Made by a program: the position numbers and the translations under genes
The notes under the pieces: generated by a model
The model's input: the letters and a program-made list of their open reading frames with translations, nothing else
The model's database searches: none
Told to the model about the DNA's origin: nothing
NCBI GenBank assembly: GCA_947650365.1
Contig: OX393549.1
Location: 84,427,362-84,491,361, forward strand
Length of the DNA stretch: 64,000 nt
Source of the DNA: Chamaelirium japonicum
Lineage: Eukaryota; Streptophyta; Magnoliopsida; Liliales; Melanthiaceae
Reading direction: 5' to 3'
In this document: one piece after another, positions 35,119 through 46,014 of the stretch
How positions within the stretch are numbered: position 1 is the first letter of the stretch
Layout: every line of letters starts with the position of its first letter

Positions 35119-36880
35119 TCAAGGGTAAGACCCTGGTCGCATGCGACCAGCTCGCACGTGGAAGAGGTTGCCCCGCATGCGAGCTCTCCACGCTGCCCGC
35201 CGACTGGAGAGAGTATCTCGATTGCCGCTCGTAGCTCGCCGGAAGCCCAGCTCTAGCTCGCACGTGGAGAGATCGCCCCTCTGCTAATAGGAAACTTAGA
35301 AAATGATATCTACGAACACCTATAGTTTTCCCTGATCGCACGCGGTTGGTTCGCATGTGGAAGATGTCGCCCGTGGCCGACGCTCACAGCTCCCCCGGAG
35401 TTACCCTGACTAGGGGTGAGCGTCGGTTTTGTCAGTTGGTTTTGGTGTCGGTTTTATTTTTTTTTCGGTTTTCGAAAAATCAAAACCGAAACCAAAACCG
35501 AAATGGTAAGTTTTTGTCGGTTCGTTGTGATCAGTTTTCGATTCGGTTTCGGTTGATATGAGGTATGCTAGAGCCCTTGGCTCTTGAATCTTGATCATTA
35601 GTTCGTCACAAATAAGTGGATGATTGTGTCCTTACATGGTGCCAAAATGAATTCAAAGCAAAATCAACCGACGTTCACTCTTTGGAAGCATTGTAGATAA
35701 CATAATTACTTCATGCTTGCACTTACTAGAAACAAAAGTATTATGGCCGTTGGGTTAATGATTTAAGGAGTCGGGTCGCTTTTTTCGGTTTCGGTTCGAT
35801 GTTCCATATCCGGAAACCAAAATCGAAACTGATTTAATCGGTTTTGTCGGTTCGATTTGTTTTCGGTTCGGTTTGATGTTCAGTTCGGTTATTTCGATTA
35901 AATTTTGGTTAGTTTCGGGTCGGCTAGGCAGTTCGGGTCGGATTTTGCACAGCCCTAACCCTGACCGTATACGATCAGCTCGCACGCGGAAGAGGTCGCC
36001 CACGGCTAATGCTCATAGCCCACCCGGAGGTTACAAGTAGCGGATCATTGCGTCCCTTGGACAGAGTAGCTTCTTCTTCGAGGCCTTATTCATGAGGTAC
36101 TGCGAGTCAAAGCGCTTTACACAAACTCACCAGCTGAAAAGAATAATCCCATCACTGCCTATATCCGACAGCTCGCCAGGAAGCTCGCTCTATCCACACG
36201 CGATCGGCTCGCTATGGAAGAGATCACTTTTGGCATAATTCAAAGAACATTTTGAAAGGCCCAACAGCCACAGCTCGCTCAGGAGCTCGCCTAATCACGC
36301 AAACGGCCAAAGAGTTCACCTGTTGATAGAAGGAGAGTTTCTGAAGGTCCCCTCTCCCGTGATCAGGAGCCCGCCCTCTTTTCCACAGAGGTCGCCCACA
36401 GTGAGGCGGTATCAAACCGACAGATGTCACCACCCCCGTGGAGCTATGTGGGCGATTGCAGTCCATGAAAACCGGCTAGAGTCGGTCTAAAACCTTCCAG
36501 ACTAGAGCTTTTCATAATCTCCACCTGGCAAAGATAAGACCGGTGTATCCCCCCCTTTTCCACCGCTTGGCAGGCTAAACGACAAGGGTAATCAAAGACC
36601 CATGTGGGCTAGCACATGGGGGTGAGAAAGGTGCGAGAAAGAGCCATCACGCGTCAGACTCTGGCGGTCTGCAAAAGGTCTATAAAGGTACGACCCCCGG
36701 CTCCAAAGTACAGGTTCGAAACCCAAAACCCTACCACTTCCAACTATTTACAGCTCTCTCTGATAAACCTTGACTGACTTGAGCATCGGAGGGTCTACGC
36801 TCCTAAGGGAGCCAGCCGTTCTCACGTTTTGTTTGCCTTGCAGGAGGAGCACATGAGCCAGCGAAAAATATACCCCAACA
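35119..36880 (+). repeat. truncated 3' LTR of element 3
   Basis: Homologous to 33320-34513 when the hAT-like insertion (35411-35957 plus one 8-bp duplication) is removed. The LTR start is missing, so the left border is a deletion breakpoint fused to gag-derived sequence. Confidence 0.8.
35411..35957. mobile_element. non-autonomous hAT-like element, copy 6
   Basis: TAGGGGTGAGCGTCGG ... TTTTGCACAGCCCTA with a perfect 8-bp duplication ACCCTGAC (35403-35410, 35958-35965). Interior of TCGGTTTTCG / AAACCGAAACC repeats with an AT-rich centre. Being the only copy with an unmutated duplication, it is probably the youngest. Confidence 0.88.
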
Positions 36881-36885
36881 GTTGT

Positions 36886-38105
36886 TATCATTGTAAGATT
36901 CTAATATCTTTTTTTTTTATAACTTTTATCAATATTATTTTAGGTCTTCCTCTTCACTTTCATGACTCTTCCATAATAACTTCTTATTACTGGATCCACA
37001 TCTACTCTTCGTTGTATGTGCCCCCCCTACTTCTTTTGTCCATCATCATTAATTGGTGCAACTCCAATCCTTCCATTAATATACTCATTTCTCACTATAT
37101 TGTTCCTAGCTTTTTGCAAATCCACATCAATATTTTTATACATTTTTTTTTCAGGCACGCTATTCTGTATAAATTACGACTAATTATAAGAAAATATATT
37201 TTCATTGCAAATATGACTTTAGTGGGATATCTAATATATATTCTTTTTCTACATCTTGAAGTTGGATGAAAGTAAAGTGTATTGGCTCTCTTTCCTCCCC
37301 CAATTTTTCATAGATGGTGCAGTTAGCGAATTTTCTTGGCCTCCATCCAAGTAGTTTTCTTCGAATTTAAGAAATCAATTGGCTATTGAGCTTCAATATT
37401 CTCTGGCAGTATTTTCCTTTTAATGGTTACAAAATATCATTACAATAATTATCAAAGTAATCCTAACAAAATAGGGTTATTTATGAGACATAATTTTACA
37501 AGAGTGGTTTATAAAAGAAATAAGAAGAATATTATAATGACCATTTTTCTTATGTTAATACTTCAAAGTTTCAATAATATGCTACAAAGCCATCATGGAA
37601 AGCAAAGAGGACCTACCAAAGATCAAGACAAATTTTAGAGGAGTTCTCTTCCACTTACTTTCCTCTTTCTTTATGTGGTTATTCTAATACAAGGTGGACT
37701 ATATATAATATCCTCAAAGGCGATAACTATTATGTTAGATCATGATTATTGTTTATTCTTGCAGAGGATCAAATTAGTGTGCTTACTATTTAATTTATCA
37801 ATCCGACTAAGATGCATTGAGTGATAAATCAAGCTATGCGTCAAACACCTATAAGTTGATATGGCGTCATTGCCAGTAGAGATGACAATGACTTGTTCAT
37901 CGTGTGGCGAAATTAGAAAATTGATTGAAGGGGGTGGTGGAAAGTAATCAAATTCCAAATATGTTCTAGTTGTCTTTTTCATTTGGAGTTTTTTCTTAGA
38001 GTAAGTCAAATGTTTTGGTGGTTGGATTTATGATGTTGTAGTTGTACGTTTAATGAGGCTTGATATTCCAATTAGGTGAGATCCTAGAGGTCTTTGGTTG
38101 TTTAT

Positions 38106-38110
<5 letters not shown>
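36886..38110. other. AT-rich, no recognised gene
   Basis: Open frames are short and biased by AT composition; no domains, repeats or terminal motifs. Confidence 0.5.

Positions 38111-38194
<84 letters not shown>
38111..38194. repeat. (TA)n microsatellite
   Basis: About 42 uninterrupted TA units. Confidence 0.95.
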
Positions 38195-38199
<5 letters not shown>

Positions 38200-39034
38200 T
38201 GGAGTTGATTAATTATGGGATTATTATAGGCATCCCTAAGTCAAGCTTCAGGACAAGCTAGAGAGTAGTTGGATTTGAGATGAATTGGTCTTTTGGATTG
38301 ATATGAAGCCAGTTCTTGATAAACTTGAAGGCAAGAAATGAAATATCAGGTTAATTTGCTAAAGTTTACGAAATATCTCAAAATTTTTAGTTTATTGAAA
38401 TAAAACATGCACACCAAAATTCATAAAATTTTTGGTTTTTTGGATTCCATAACACAGGGCCTTGTAAAAATTCGAATATTCTTGATTTTTTGGATTCCAT
38501 AACACAGGGTCTTGTTTTTTTAGTATTCCAATAGAGATCGAAATTTAAAATTTCACACCTTATTTAAAGGCTTGAATTGAAATTAATCTTGTTTATTCTT
38601 CATTGGCATTTGTTTGATTAATCGAAATGGAACAAAAAAATTATTATCTTTATCGTCCAAAACTGAATATAATTTTTAGAGAAAGCTGATAATGTAGCTT
38701 TTGCTGCAGCTTTGATAACTATTTTTTTTTCTTTATTCTATCGTCTCCCTTATCTTCATCTTCTGATCCGCTTGAACTATATAACTGATATATCATAGCT
38801 CTATCAATTTCTAGAATGATTTTTCTTTTTGGAGTTGTCGATAAGCCATTCATATAAGATGCTTTTAAGCACTAGCTCCGATAATAGTTTTGTTTGAGCT
38901 AAGACCTAGTCTGAAAAGACACTTGTACATTAAACCCATGTTGATCTGGTCTACCCTATCAAATATCTAAAATACCCTTACCATTATCCCTATGTATTAA
39001 CTGAATTTATACTCTGTTAGACCCAATTTATACT
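38195..39034. other. AT-rich spacer with a 50-bp tandem repeat
   Basis: TTTTTTGGATTCCATAACAC followed by AGGG-CTTGT occurs at 38435 and again 50 bases later. Otherwise nothing recognised. Confidence 0.5.
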
Positions 39035-39530
39035 TAATAGTTGCTACAGTGATTTCACTGCAACAATTTAATTCCGGTGTATAAATTCGTTTGCTACAAT
39101 TAAATCATTGTGGTTGCAATAGTGAAATTTCTGTAGTAATTGAATTTATACTCCGTTAACCCCGAATTTAGACTCGAGGTTTCGTAGCTGCTGTGAGATC
39201 AATTCTGGATAATGGAGTATAAATTCGATTATATATGGAGTATAAATTTGGTCGCTACAGTGAAATCACTATAGCATATACAATGATTTCGTTTTAGTGA
39301 CCGAATTTATTCTTCAAAAATATTGCTGCTACAATGAAATCATTATGTACGTGGCAGCTATGGAATATAAATTTGGTTGTATATAGAGAATAAATTCGAG
39401 TGCTATAGTAAAATCATTTTAGCAGCTACAATGATTTTAATGTAGCACCCATATTTATATTCCAAAACATTACATCTACAGTGAAATCACTGTACCAGCT
39501 ACAGTGTTTTGGGTCTACTATTGGGGCTTT
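39035..39530. repeat. cluster of imperfect palindromes, CTACAGTGAAATCACTGTAG type
   Basis: At least eight variants (GCTACAGTGATTTCACTGCA, GCTACAATTAAATCATTGTG, CGCTACAGTGAAATCACTAT, CTACAATGAAATCATTATG, CTACAGTGAAATCACTGTAC and others) lie among repeats of AATTTATACTCCGTTA / GGAGTATAAATTCG. Same word family as 2735-3030. Confidence 0.6.
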
Positions 39531-41080
39531 CACTATACAACTCATTTAAAAAAAAACAATCGATCAGGTTCTACATGTGTAGTTTGAGGGCAAAATGAGC
39601 ATTTAAACAAAAAGAGTGAGGAACCTAATGCACTTCGAAATAGTTAGAGGGGGTTTACAAATTGCAGAGTTAGTTAGAAGGGTTTTAAGCTAATAATCTC
39701 ATCTTTTTTTATAGGAATTAGCGACGATGACGCCCTAGCCCAAATTTCTAGAATGATTAATTACATAAAAATGCTCACTAAAAAGATTAAGCAAGATTTT
39801 ATGACCAATTCTCAACCTAATTTTGTAGTGCCGGCATCAATAATTTGAAGAAAAGAAACAATCGGCTTATATGGATGCCACGTAAGGCAGCAATGATTAG
39901 GGTTTGTTTAATCCACACTTGCTCCCCTCCAAACCCTTCCACGCAATTAAAACAACTGGTGGTGTGTTGAGTCTGTTGACTCGCTAATCTTCTCTTAAGA
40001 GTTAAGACAAGTCCGCACGCTTGTGTGATTAATTATTAATCACAACCAGACAAAATTCTCATTTTGTCGTTTTGTGTGCTTCAACGGAGTCAACGGGCAC
40101 AAAGGCCTTCACTTGTTTTTTTTTTATTATCACTAAATGATTATTAAACTATGTTTACATTCAAAACCCTACGATCAAAGATAAACGGATAAACGGTGGT
40201 GGTTATTTGATGCGTTGCGGGCACCGGTGAGCCTGAGATGGACCTCCTTGAATCAAGATTCGTAGGTTTATGGTCCTACGGAGGGTTTCCACTCCTCTCC
40301 ACTGATGATCGTCTCTCCTATGGGCCGCTTATGCTTTGGGAGCCGACATATGGTGATCTCAATTTCAATGACAACGATCTATGGTCATGGGGAGCTCTAG
40401 GGATATGCCACCACCTATCACCTTCCATCGTCGCTCACTGTTGTCGTCCGCCGCTGACCTCTGTCGCCAGCCACCACCCTGTTGACCACCGGCTACTCGC
40501 CACCGTCCGGTTGGCCACCACCTGTTGCTATCATCGGGTGGTGGTTGACGGGGTGGTGGCGGGCGACTGATTGTCGACTGGTGGTACGCGGACGACGACG
40601 AACGGTCGGTTGTCGATGGGGTGGTGGCCGACGGCGAAGGTAGACAGTGGCCGATAGGTACCGACGGACGATCGGTGGCAACAGCAGGTGGTGGGCTACG
40701 ATTGGTGATGGTGGTATCCACCTGGGTTCATTCCCATGGCATGGTGGTCCAATAAAACTGCTGCACCATGTGATAACTTTGCTTGAAACTCGTGGGGAGA
40801 AAACGAGGGGAGGGCGGCCTTCCATGAAGGTCGCCGACAGAGAGCCACGAGAGCAGTCGACGCACGTGGGAGAGGAGGCTCATGGGGGAATAGATAAGGA
40901 CGACACGTGGCGTGCCGGCGGCAGGTGGGAACGGGGGCTTCACGTGTGCACAACACACACGCTTCCCAGTCGTCGTTACTTGGGGCCGTGAGAGGACAAT
41001 TCCGTCATTTAGTCGGGCCAGCCACGGTTTTTCTATCGAAGTCGTCGCTGTCAAGCGGCCCACCACTGCCCGGCAACAAG
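39531..41080. other. upstream of DVL gene; GC-rich repetitive zone 40430-40710
   Basis: 39531-40200 is AT-rich without features. From 40238 an open frame of 110 codons starts MDLLESRFVGLWSYGGFPLL; its product has no known domain and turns into a GGTGGTGG/CCACCACC-type low-complexity zone. It could be a captured gene fragment, but no gene is called. Confidence 0.35.
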
Positions 41081-41082
41081 GG

Positions 41083-41091
41083 CCTATTTAG
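41083..41091 (+). promoter_or_regulatory. possible TATA box of the DVL gene
   Basis: CCTATTTAG lies about 90 bases upstream of the ATG. It is a weak match to TATAWAW, chosen because of position and the C-rich leader that follows. Confidence 0.35.
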
Positions 41092-41176
41092 CGGCTCCGC
41101 CACAGCTGCCGTCTCGCAACACTCGACCCATCGATCGAATCCCCTCTCCTCCTACCTCTCCCGGAATCCTCCGGCC

Positions 41177-41353
41177 ATGGCCTCGGCTGCTTACTACTCC
41201 CAAAGCTCCCATCCCCGCCGGCGGAGCTGCCGGAAGTCTGGACTCCGGCGGAGGTGCGTGATGATGGTGAAGCAACAGAAGACCCGCTTCTACATCTTGG
41301 GCCGTTGCGTCTCGATGCTCCTGTGCTGGCACGATCATGACACGACGGACTGA
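41177..41353 (+). CDS. DVL: DVL/ROTUNDIFOLIA-like small polypeptide
   Basis: A 58-residue product, MASAAYYSQS-SHPRRRSCRK..., with an Arg-rich N-terminal half and the conserved DVL domain at residues about 27-52: C-x-MMVKQQKTRFYILGRC-VSMLLCWHDH. Family knowledge: DVL/RTFL peptides are short, intronless, plasma-membrane-associated regulators that limit polar cell proliferation and shape organs; the R-x-Y-I-x-x-R-C-V-x-M-L-L-C core is their hallmark. Here Gly replaces the usual Arg before the RC (ILGRC). The ATG sits in GGCCATGGC, a strong plant start context, and it is the only ATG in frame upstream of the domain. The length fits the family, and there is no stop or frameshift. Base composition (GC-rich) differs from the AT-rich surroundings, as expected for an active gene in a repeat-rich region. 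It is isolated; no operon-like partners. Confidence 0.85.
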   Translation: MASAAYYSQSSHPRRRSCRKSGLRRRCVMMVKQQKTRFYILGRCVSMLLCWHDHDTTD

Positions 41354-41667
41354 CTCCCGGCGGGTTGAGGATCTTTCGCCCGGCGATCCGATCGGCCCTA
41401 TCATGGGAGACAGGGGAGGGTGATCTTTCGAACCAGTGTCCCCTTCACATATCCTGTTCGGCCGAGAATTGGGGTTGATGGGGAGAGAGAGAGAGAGAGA
41501 GAGAGATCGCTGGTGGCCTTGATATTCCACGATTTCACATGTCCTCTCAGAAGCATTTCGTCGAACAAATCGTGACAGTCGAAATCATCACAACAGCGGG
41601 CGATTACACGGGGAAATTGGCCATGTTTGGTTGGGAGTCTGAAAGCTTTTAAAGTGTATTTCGCTGG
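41354..41667. other. DVL 3' flank
   Basis: It contains a short (GA)n at 41484-41505 and no gene. It probably includes the DVL 3' untranslated region; no clear poly(A) signal was picked out. Confidence 0.45.
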
Positions 41668-41908
41668 ACCGGCCATGAGGTCAAAGGACGGGGCACTAAA
41701 GCATGGGCTTAAAAAGGTCCGGAGATCGAAAAGAAAAGGCAGCAGCTGCTATTTATTAATTTCATAATATTGACCAATGTATTAATTGTTTGGATTTGTA
41801 TGTACAAACAAGACACAATGGCGTTGAGAAAAAATTCACTTCACGATGTATATCCCAAGAGTTGAATAGATAACCCCTTCAACATGGGGAAGAGGGCCCG
41901 GCCCGTTC
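41668..41908 (-). repeat. dispersed 250-bp repeat, copy C
   Basis: On the minus strand: CCCATGTTGAAGGGGTTATC ... GGGATATACATCGTGAAGTG ... AATTAATAAATAGCAGCTGC ... TTTCGATCTCCGGACC ... CCGTCCTTTGACCTC. Homologous to copies A and B. Confidence 0.65.
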
Positions 41909-42543
41909 GTAGGTATGACAGTTATCAAGAATGACCCGATAATTATTATGTAATCGTATTTTTCAACGGAGGAAAAAGGCATGAAATGGAACAATGATTG
42001 ATTCATCAATATATTTGTGAAATGATTTATTGAAAGTGTTTTTGGAAAAGAAATATGATCTCTTAAGGTGTCTCGTACTCTAAGGTGGCGTAACAGATGC
42101 ATTCAATCCCGCCATTTAGGGTTGGTGCTTGTCATAGGACGATGTTGATATATCTAGCTCGCAACCTTACGATATAGGATGCCTAATCATTTCTTGTTCG
42201 GAGAAGTTTGGATTTGATGATTCAGCGGGTAGAGTCGTAGGCTTTTTATAAGCACATTTTGATGGAAAAGGAATTCATGCACTAGGAATTAGGGCGATGC
42301 GAACAATGTTTTTAAAGAAAATTCACGCTCCCTTCCATGTAAAATAGAACCTATCATTGGATTCTCCCAAGGTCTACAGATGGAAGAGTGCAAACATAGA
42401 ACTTGAATGTATATACACGGCTTAAACTTCACAAAAAAGGAAGAACATGCAATAGTGAATGAGAGATCGAGAATTTTTTGTACTATTGAAGTGAGATCAA
42501 GGGCTTCACAAAAAACATCTCTTGCCGTAGAAAACTCAAGTGA
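41909..42543. other. no recognised feature
   Basis: AT-rich; short open frames only, no repeats in common with other parts of the window. Confidence 0.5.
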
Positions 42544-42551
42544 GCTAAAGT

Positions 42552-43077
42552 TAGGGCTGGCAATTTCGGACCTGACACGAAGTTAGCGGGTCTAGGTCAG
42601 GGCTAAATGGGTTCGGGTCGTAAACGGGTCAACACGATAGACCCTGTTTATGAAACGGGTCGGGTCCGGGTTTAGGGTCTGACACGGTAGACCCAGGAAG
42701 ACCTGTTTAAAATTCAACAGGTTAGGTCCGGGTTTAGGGTCTGGACACGGTAGACCCAGGAAGACCCGGTGGACACGGTAGACACGAAAGAACCGGGAAG
42801 ACACGGTTTACCTGCAATCCGATAATGTAAGATATAGTACCAGCGGGTCTATCGGGTCAGGTCGGGTCGATTCGGATTGGGTCGGATCGGGTCAACTGAA
42901 TAGACCCGTGTGGTAAACGGGTCTTCTCGGGTCTATCCGTTTATCAGCGGGTCGGGTACGGGTTTATGATCTAGACACAATTAGTTAAACGGGTCGGATT
43001 CGGATCTAGGGATTTTGGACACGACCCGAAACTAGACACGACACGAACCCGACCCGACACGACCGTTGACACCCCTA
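42552..43077. mobile_element. non-autonomous hAT-like element, copy 7
   Basis: Left end TAGGGCTGGCAATTTCGG, right end CCGTTGACACCCCTA, flanked by GCTAAAGT (42544-42551) and GCTAAAAT (43078-43085). Interior of GGGTCGGGT and GGTAGACCCAGGAAGACC repeats. Its left end shares CGAAGTTAGCGGGT with copy 4, so these two belong to one subfamily. Confidence 0.82.
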
Positions 43078-43085
43078 GCTAAAAT

Positions 43086-44335
43086 GTAAAGGGCATAAAT
43101 AACTGCCTCCACATTTACTCCAGCGAATCATCTCGCAATTGATTCCAATTTAGCTATGACTTCAGTGTAGTCTTAACAGTTTTTTTAAGGGTAAACTGGT
43201 GATACTTCTCTAACAGAGGACCCAAATCACGATAAGGGAGCTAAAACTTTTCCTACTATGTTAAGTCTCTGTACCTAACTTTTAAATGAAATTTAATTGT
43301 AAAGGCCAAACTACACTTGTGATCCTATTCTACTCGTGACTTTACATGGAAAGTATATAGAATCCGTATGTTGACATAGTGTAGTTCGGACTGCTATAAT
43401 ATTTTGGACTACTACAGTGGTTTCGGTTAAGTACGTTTAGAGTTATGGTTCACTGTTACGAGTATAGATTTAGGGTTATAAAAAAATCTCTGAAGAAGTA
43501 TAAGATCAATTTAGAAACCCAAAGTCCGGTAAATATTTTGAATCTATAAAAAAATTCTTTCACTAGAACTCTTTTTTTCTCCAGATTTAGCGAAAATTTT
43601 GAAACACGATTTTTTTACTTTTTGACAAATAATCAGGGTAAAGCAAAAGCCATGTTCTTTTGAAAACAAGACCACTATAAAATGGGTACCGATGTAATTA
43701 TTTTTAATTTAAAAACCGAAACTTCGAAACCGATCCTCAGTGGGCAAACCGAAACCGAAACTACAAACCTTGTCTGGAACCCACTAGATCCAAGGAATCC
43801 ACCTCAAACGTGATCCAATACTTGAATTTTTTTTTATTTATTCATAGTCATTAATTTATATTTTTTTGCGAAAAGACCTAACACCTTTATATATGAGGTG
43901 AGATTACATTGCTAATGTCCACAGGCAACATGTGACTAAAAAACATTTGAAAGTGACCTATCCAATTCTAAAATTGGCATAATTAAATAATTAAGATAAG
44001 TGGCTAATGTCCACTGGCAATATGGGACCTAGTCATGAGCTTTCACATACTTACCTGCGTAGTGCCCGGCCGCTTATGTGATGTCACCCAGCATCATCTG
44101 ACTTTGGGGAACACCTATCCGACTTCGATTAATAATGGAAAGTTGGTTAACATAAGACCATTTTGGATTAAGAAAGTTTAGAAATACCTAACTATTCATT
44201 GGGTGAGCAATAGTTTGCTCTAAATCTTTTGCTTCAGAAGATAATATCCTCTCACTGATAACTAAATGATTTAACTTTGCACAATCGATTTTTTTTTTCT
44301 TCTGAGCAATAGTTTGCAACTTTCGACAGGCCTAG
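43086..44335. other. mostly unassigned; small repeats
   Basis: A short AACCGAAAC-rich patch (43715-43770) recalls the hAT-like interiors but has no ends. GGCTAATGTCCACTGGCAAT (about 44001) echoes GCTAATGTCCACAGGCAAC (43912). No gene seen. Confidence 0.45.
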
Positions 44336-44349
44336 ATTGCCAATTTGTT

Positions 44350-45413
44350 TTTTTTTTTTTTTTTTTTGAGAACCCCTCCTACAGGAGGGAGGGTTTGGCG
44401 GATCCTAACCAGAAGTCATTAATCAATCAAGATAACAGGTTGTTACAAAAAGTGGTAGCCTCCGGCCCAAGCTTATCTCTCCAAGGCACAATCCAAGCAC
44501 GGAAAAAGGAGACTACCGAAAGTCGCAACCTATCCGGCCCTGCCGACTTACCATTGAAAATCCTGTTATTTCGCTCAAGCCAAATAACCCAAAGTATAGC
44601 CATGACCAAGACGTCCCATGGCTTCCGGATTGCCATCGGGATTCTCCTTCTCCTCCAAGATGTCCAGAGGCTCCTAAGTGTCCTTGGATGTGAAGCGAGA
44701 CCAGCCTTGGACTCGAAGTGGTTCCAAAGGTCCCTCGCAAACGGACACCCAAGCAGAAGATGAGATGACGTCTCCTCCTCCGAGGCACAGAAGGTGCAAG
44801 AAGCATCTGTCGCCTGAGGGTGATGCCGCCTAATCAGGTTCGCCTTCGTCAGAATCTTGTTCCTCGAGGCCAGTAGGAAGAAAATCTGGACTTTCGAGGG
44901 TGCCTTCGACTTCCAAATCGCCTTAGCCGGTCCATGCCGCTGCCCCCGAGGGAGAAGATGATCATAGAAGGAGCGAACCAAAAAAACACCTGACGAAGTG
45001 GCGCCCCAGCGAACCTCGTCCCTGACCGCCCTGAACGAAGCCGCCTGAAGAATCAAGTGAAGGTCGTGAAGCTCCCTCTGACCGTCCTGATCCAAAGGGG
45101 AATCGAATCTCAAGCGCCACCCAACCGTACCGCGCCTCCTACTAGCCTGGGATCGGACAGAAGCTCCCTTGTTCCGGACAACCGCAAAAAGGGATGGGAA
45201 GAGCTGCTCCAGTGGTCTGTCCCCGAGCCAAGTATCCTTCCAGAATCTGATATCCCGACCGTCACCTAGCAGCAGGGTGGTAGCCCGGCCCCCTATAAAG
45301 ATCCTTGACCCTGAGAATGCCCCTCCAGAAAAGGGAAATTCTGCCTGACATTCGACCCCGTGCCTGCAGAGGAGAGAACCGCCTAAAATATTTAGCCAAA
45401 ATAACGTCCCGCC
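44350..45413 (-). mobile_element. 5'-truncated L1-type LINE
   Basis: Minus orientation: the 3' poly(A) appears as a T run at 44348-44367. The flanks ATTGCCAATTTGTT (44336-44349) and ATTGCCTATTTGTT (45414-45427) form a 14-bp target duplication with one mismatch. Poly(A), variable-length duplication and 5' truncation are standard outcomes of LINE target-primed insertion. Confidence 0.85.
44427..45413 (-). pseudogene. L1 ORF2 C-terminal fragment with zf-RVT domain
   Basis: About 330 codons are open, from LLLGDGRDIRFWKDTWLGDR through the zf-RVT-like region (AIWKSKAPSKVQIFFLLASR, CTFCASEEETSSHLLLGCPF, ARDLWNHF) to LWVIWLERNNRIFNGKS. This is the part of plant L1 ORF2 that follows the reverse transcriptase; endonuclease and RT are absent. 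The frame continues upstream past 45413 into flanking host DNA for about 22 codons, which is chance. The intact frame suggests a fairly young insertion. Confidence 0.82.
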
Positions 45414-45520
45414 ATTGCCTATTTGTTGGGGTGAGCTCCGTCGGACTGGTGAAGCTACTACTGTGGTTTTTTGAATCATATAGTCATGATGTCCTAAGAT
45501 AATGCTCTTTTATGCTGCAG

Positions 45521-45724
45521 ATCCGCAGAGATGAAGCTGATGGCAAAAGCACGACCCCAATTATAGTCTACCAAGACATGGATAGCAGCGAGGAAGACGA
45601 GGGTGAAGATGCAATGGACAGTGATGATGAGGAGAACAAAGGATTGGGAGCTGTCATCGATTCTCGTGATTCTACTCATGATTTTGGCTCGTTTTTCATC
45701 GGATTGATCTCTGTTTTTTGTTAG
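45521..45724 (+). CDS. putative terminal exon of an unidentified gene (acidic tail)
   Basis: A clean acceptor TTTATGCTGCAG ends at 45520 and is followed by 67 codons to TAG at 45722-45724: IRRDEADGKSTTPIIVYQDM, then an acidic run SSEEDEGEDAMDSDDEENK, then a hydrophobic end. Codon use and the acceptor look like a real 3' exon, but no upstream exon was recognised; the LINE just upstream would lie in its intron. I do not recognise the family. The alternative is a captured exon fragment. Confidence 0.4.
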   Translation: MRRDEADGKSTTPIIVYQDMDSSEEDEGEDAMDSDDEENKGLGAVIDSRDSTHDFGSFFIGLISVFC

Positions 45725-46014
45725 ATTGTCCTTCCATCCGACTTTTTCTGAGGTCATTCTGAGGACCCAGTAGGGTGTGATTCACGATTCCTTAATTTTA
45801 GTTTTCATGAGTGTTATATGACTCTTGGATGGTAATAAGACTAGGGTGATTGTGTCCGGCTCGTAGAATACTTGTCTGTCAGTTATTCGTATGCTTGAAT
45901 CGGAGTCCGGATGAGAAAGTTGGAGCGGTTCTTTTTTTTGGGTTTTTTTTCTGGCAAATTAGGTATAGGTCCTTAACTATTTTGAAATATTAGTCGCATG
46001 ACACCATGATTTGC
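45725..46014. other. 3' flank of the putative exon
   Basis: Non-coding; no repeats recognised before the tandem duplication that follows. Confidence 0.4.

Larger units (their letters stand above)
32823..36880 (+). mobile_element. internally deleted Gypsy-type LTR retrotransposon, element 3
   Basis: It starts TGATGGACTCGG and ends TACCCCAACA, flanked by a perfect 5-bp duplication GTTGT (32818-32822, 36881-36885). The 5' LTR is 32823-34513; directly after it TTTGGCGCCGTCTGTGGGA is the primer site typical of plant Tat/Athila Gypsy elements. Only about 600 internal bases remain (start of gag). The 3' LTR (35119-36880) lacks its first roughly 500 bases and carries a 547-bp hAT-like insertion. Confidence 0.85.

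Noticed and set aside
40238..40570. 110-codon frame MDLLESRFVG...
   Set aside because: Low-complexity second half, no domain and no splice or promoter support; kept only as a note.
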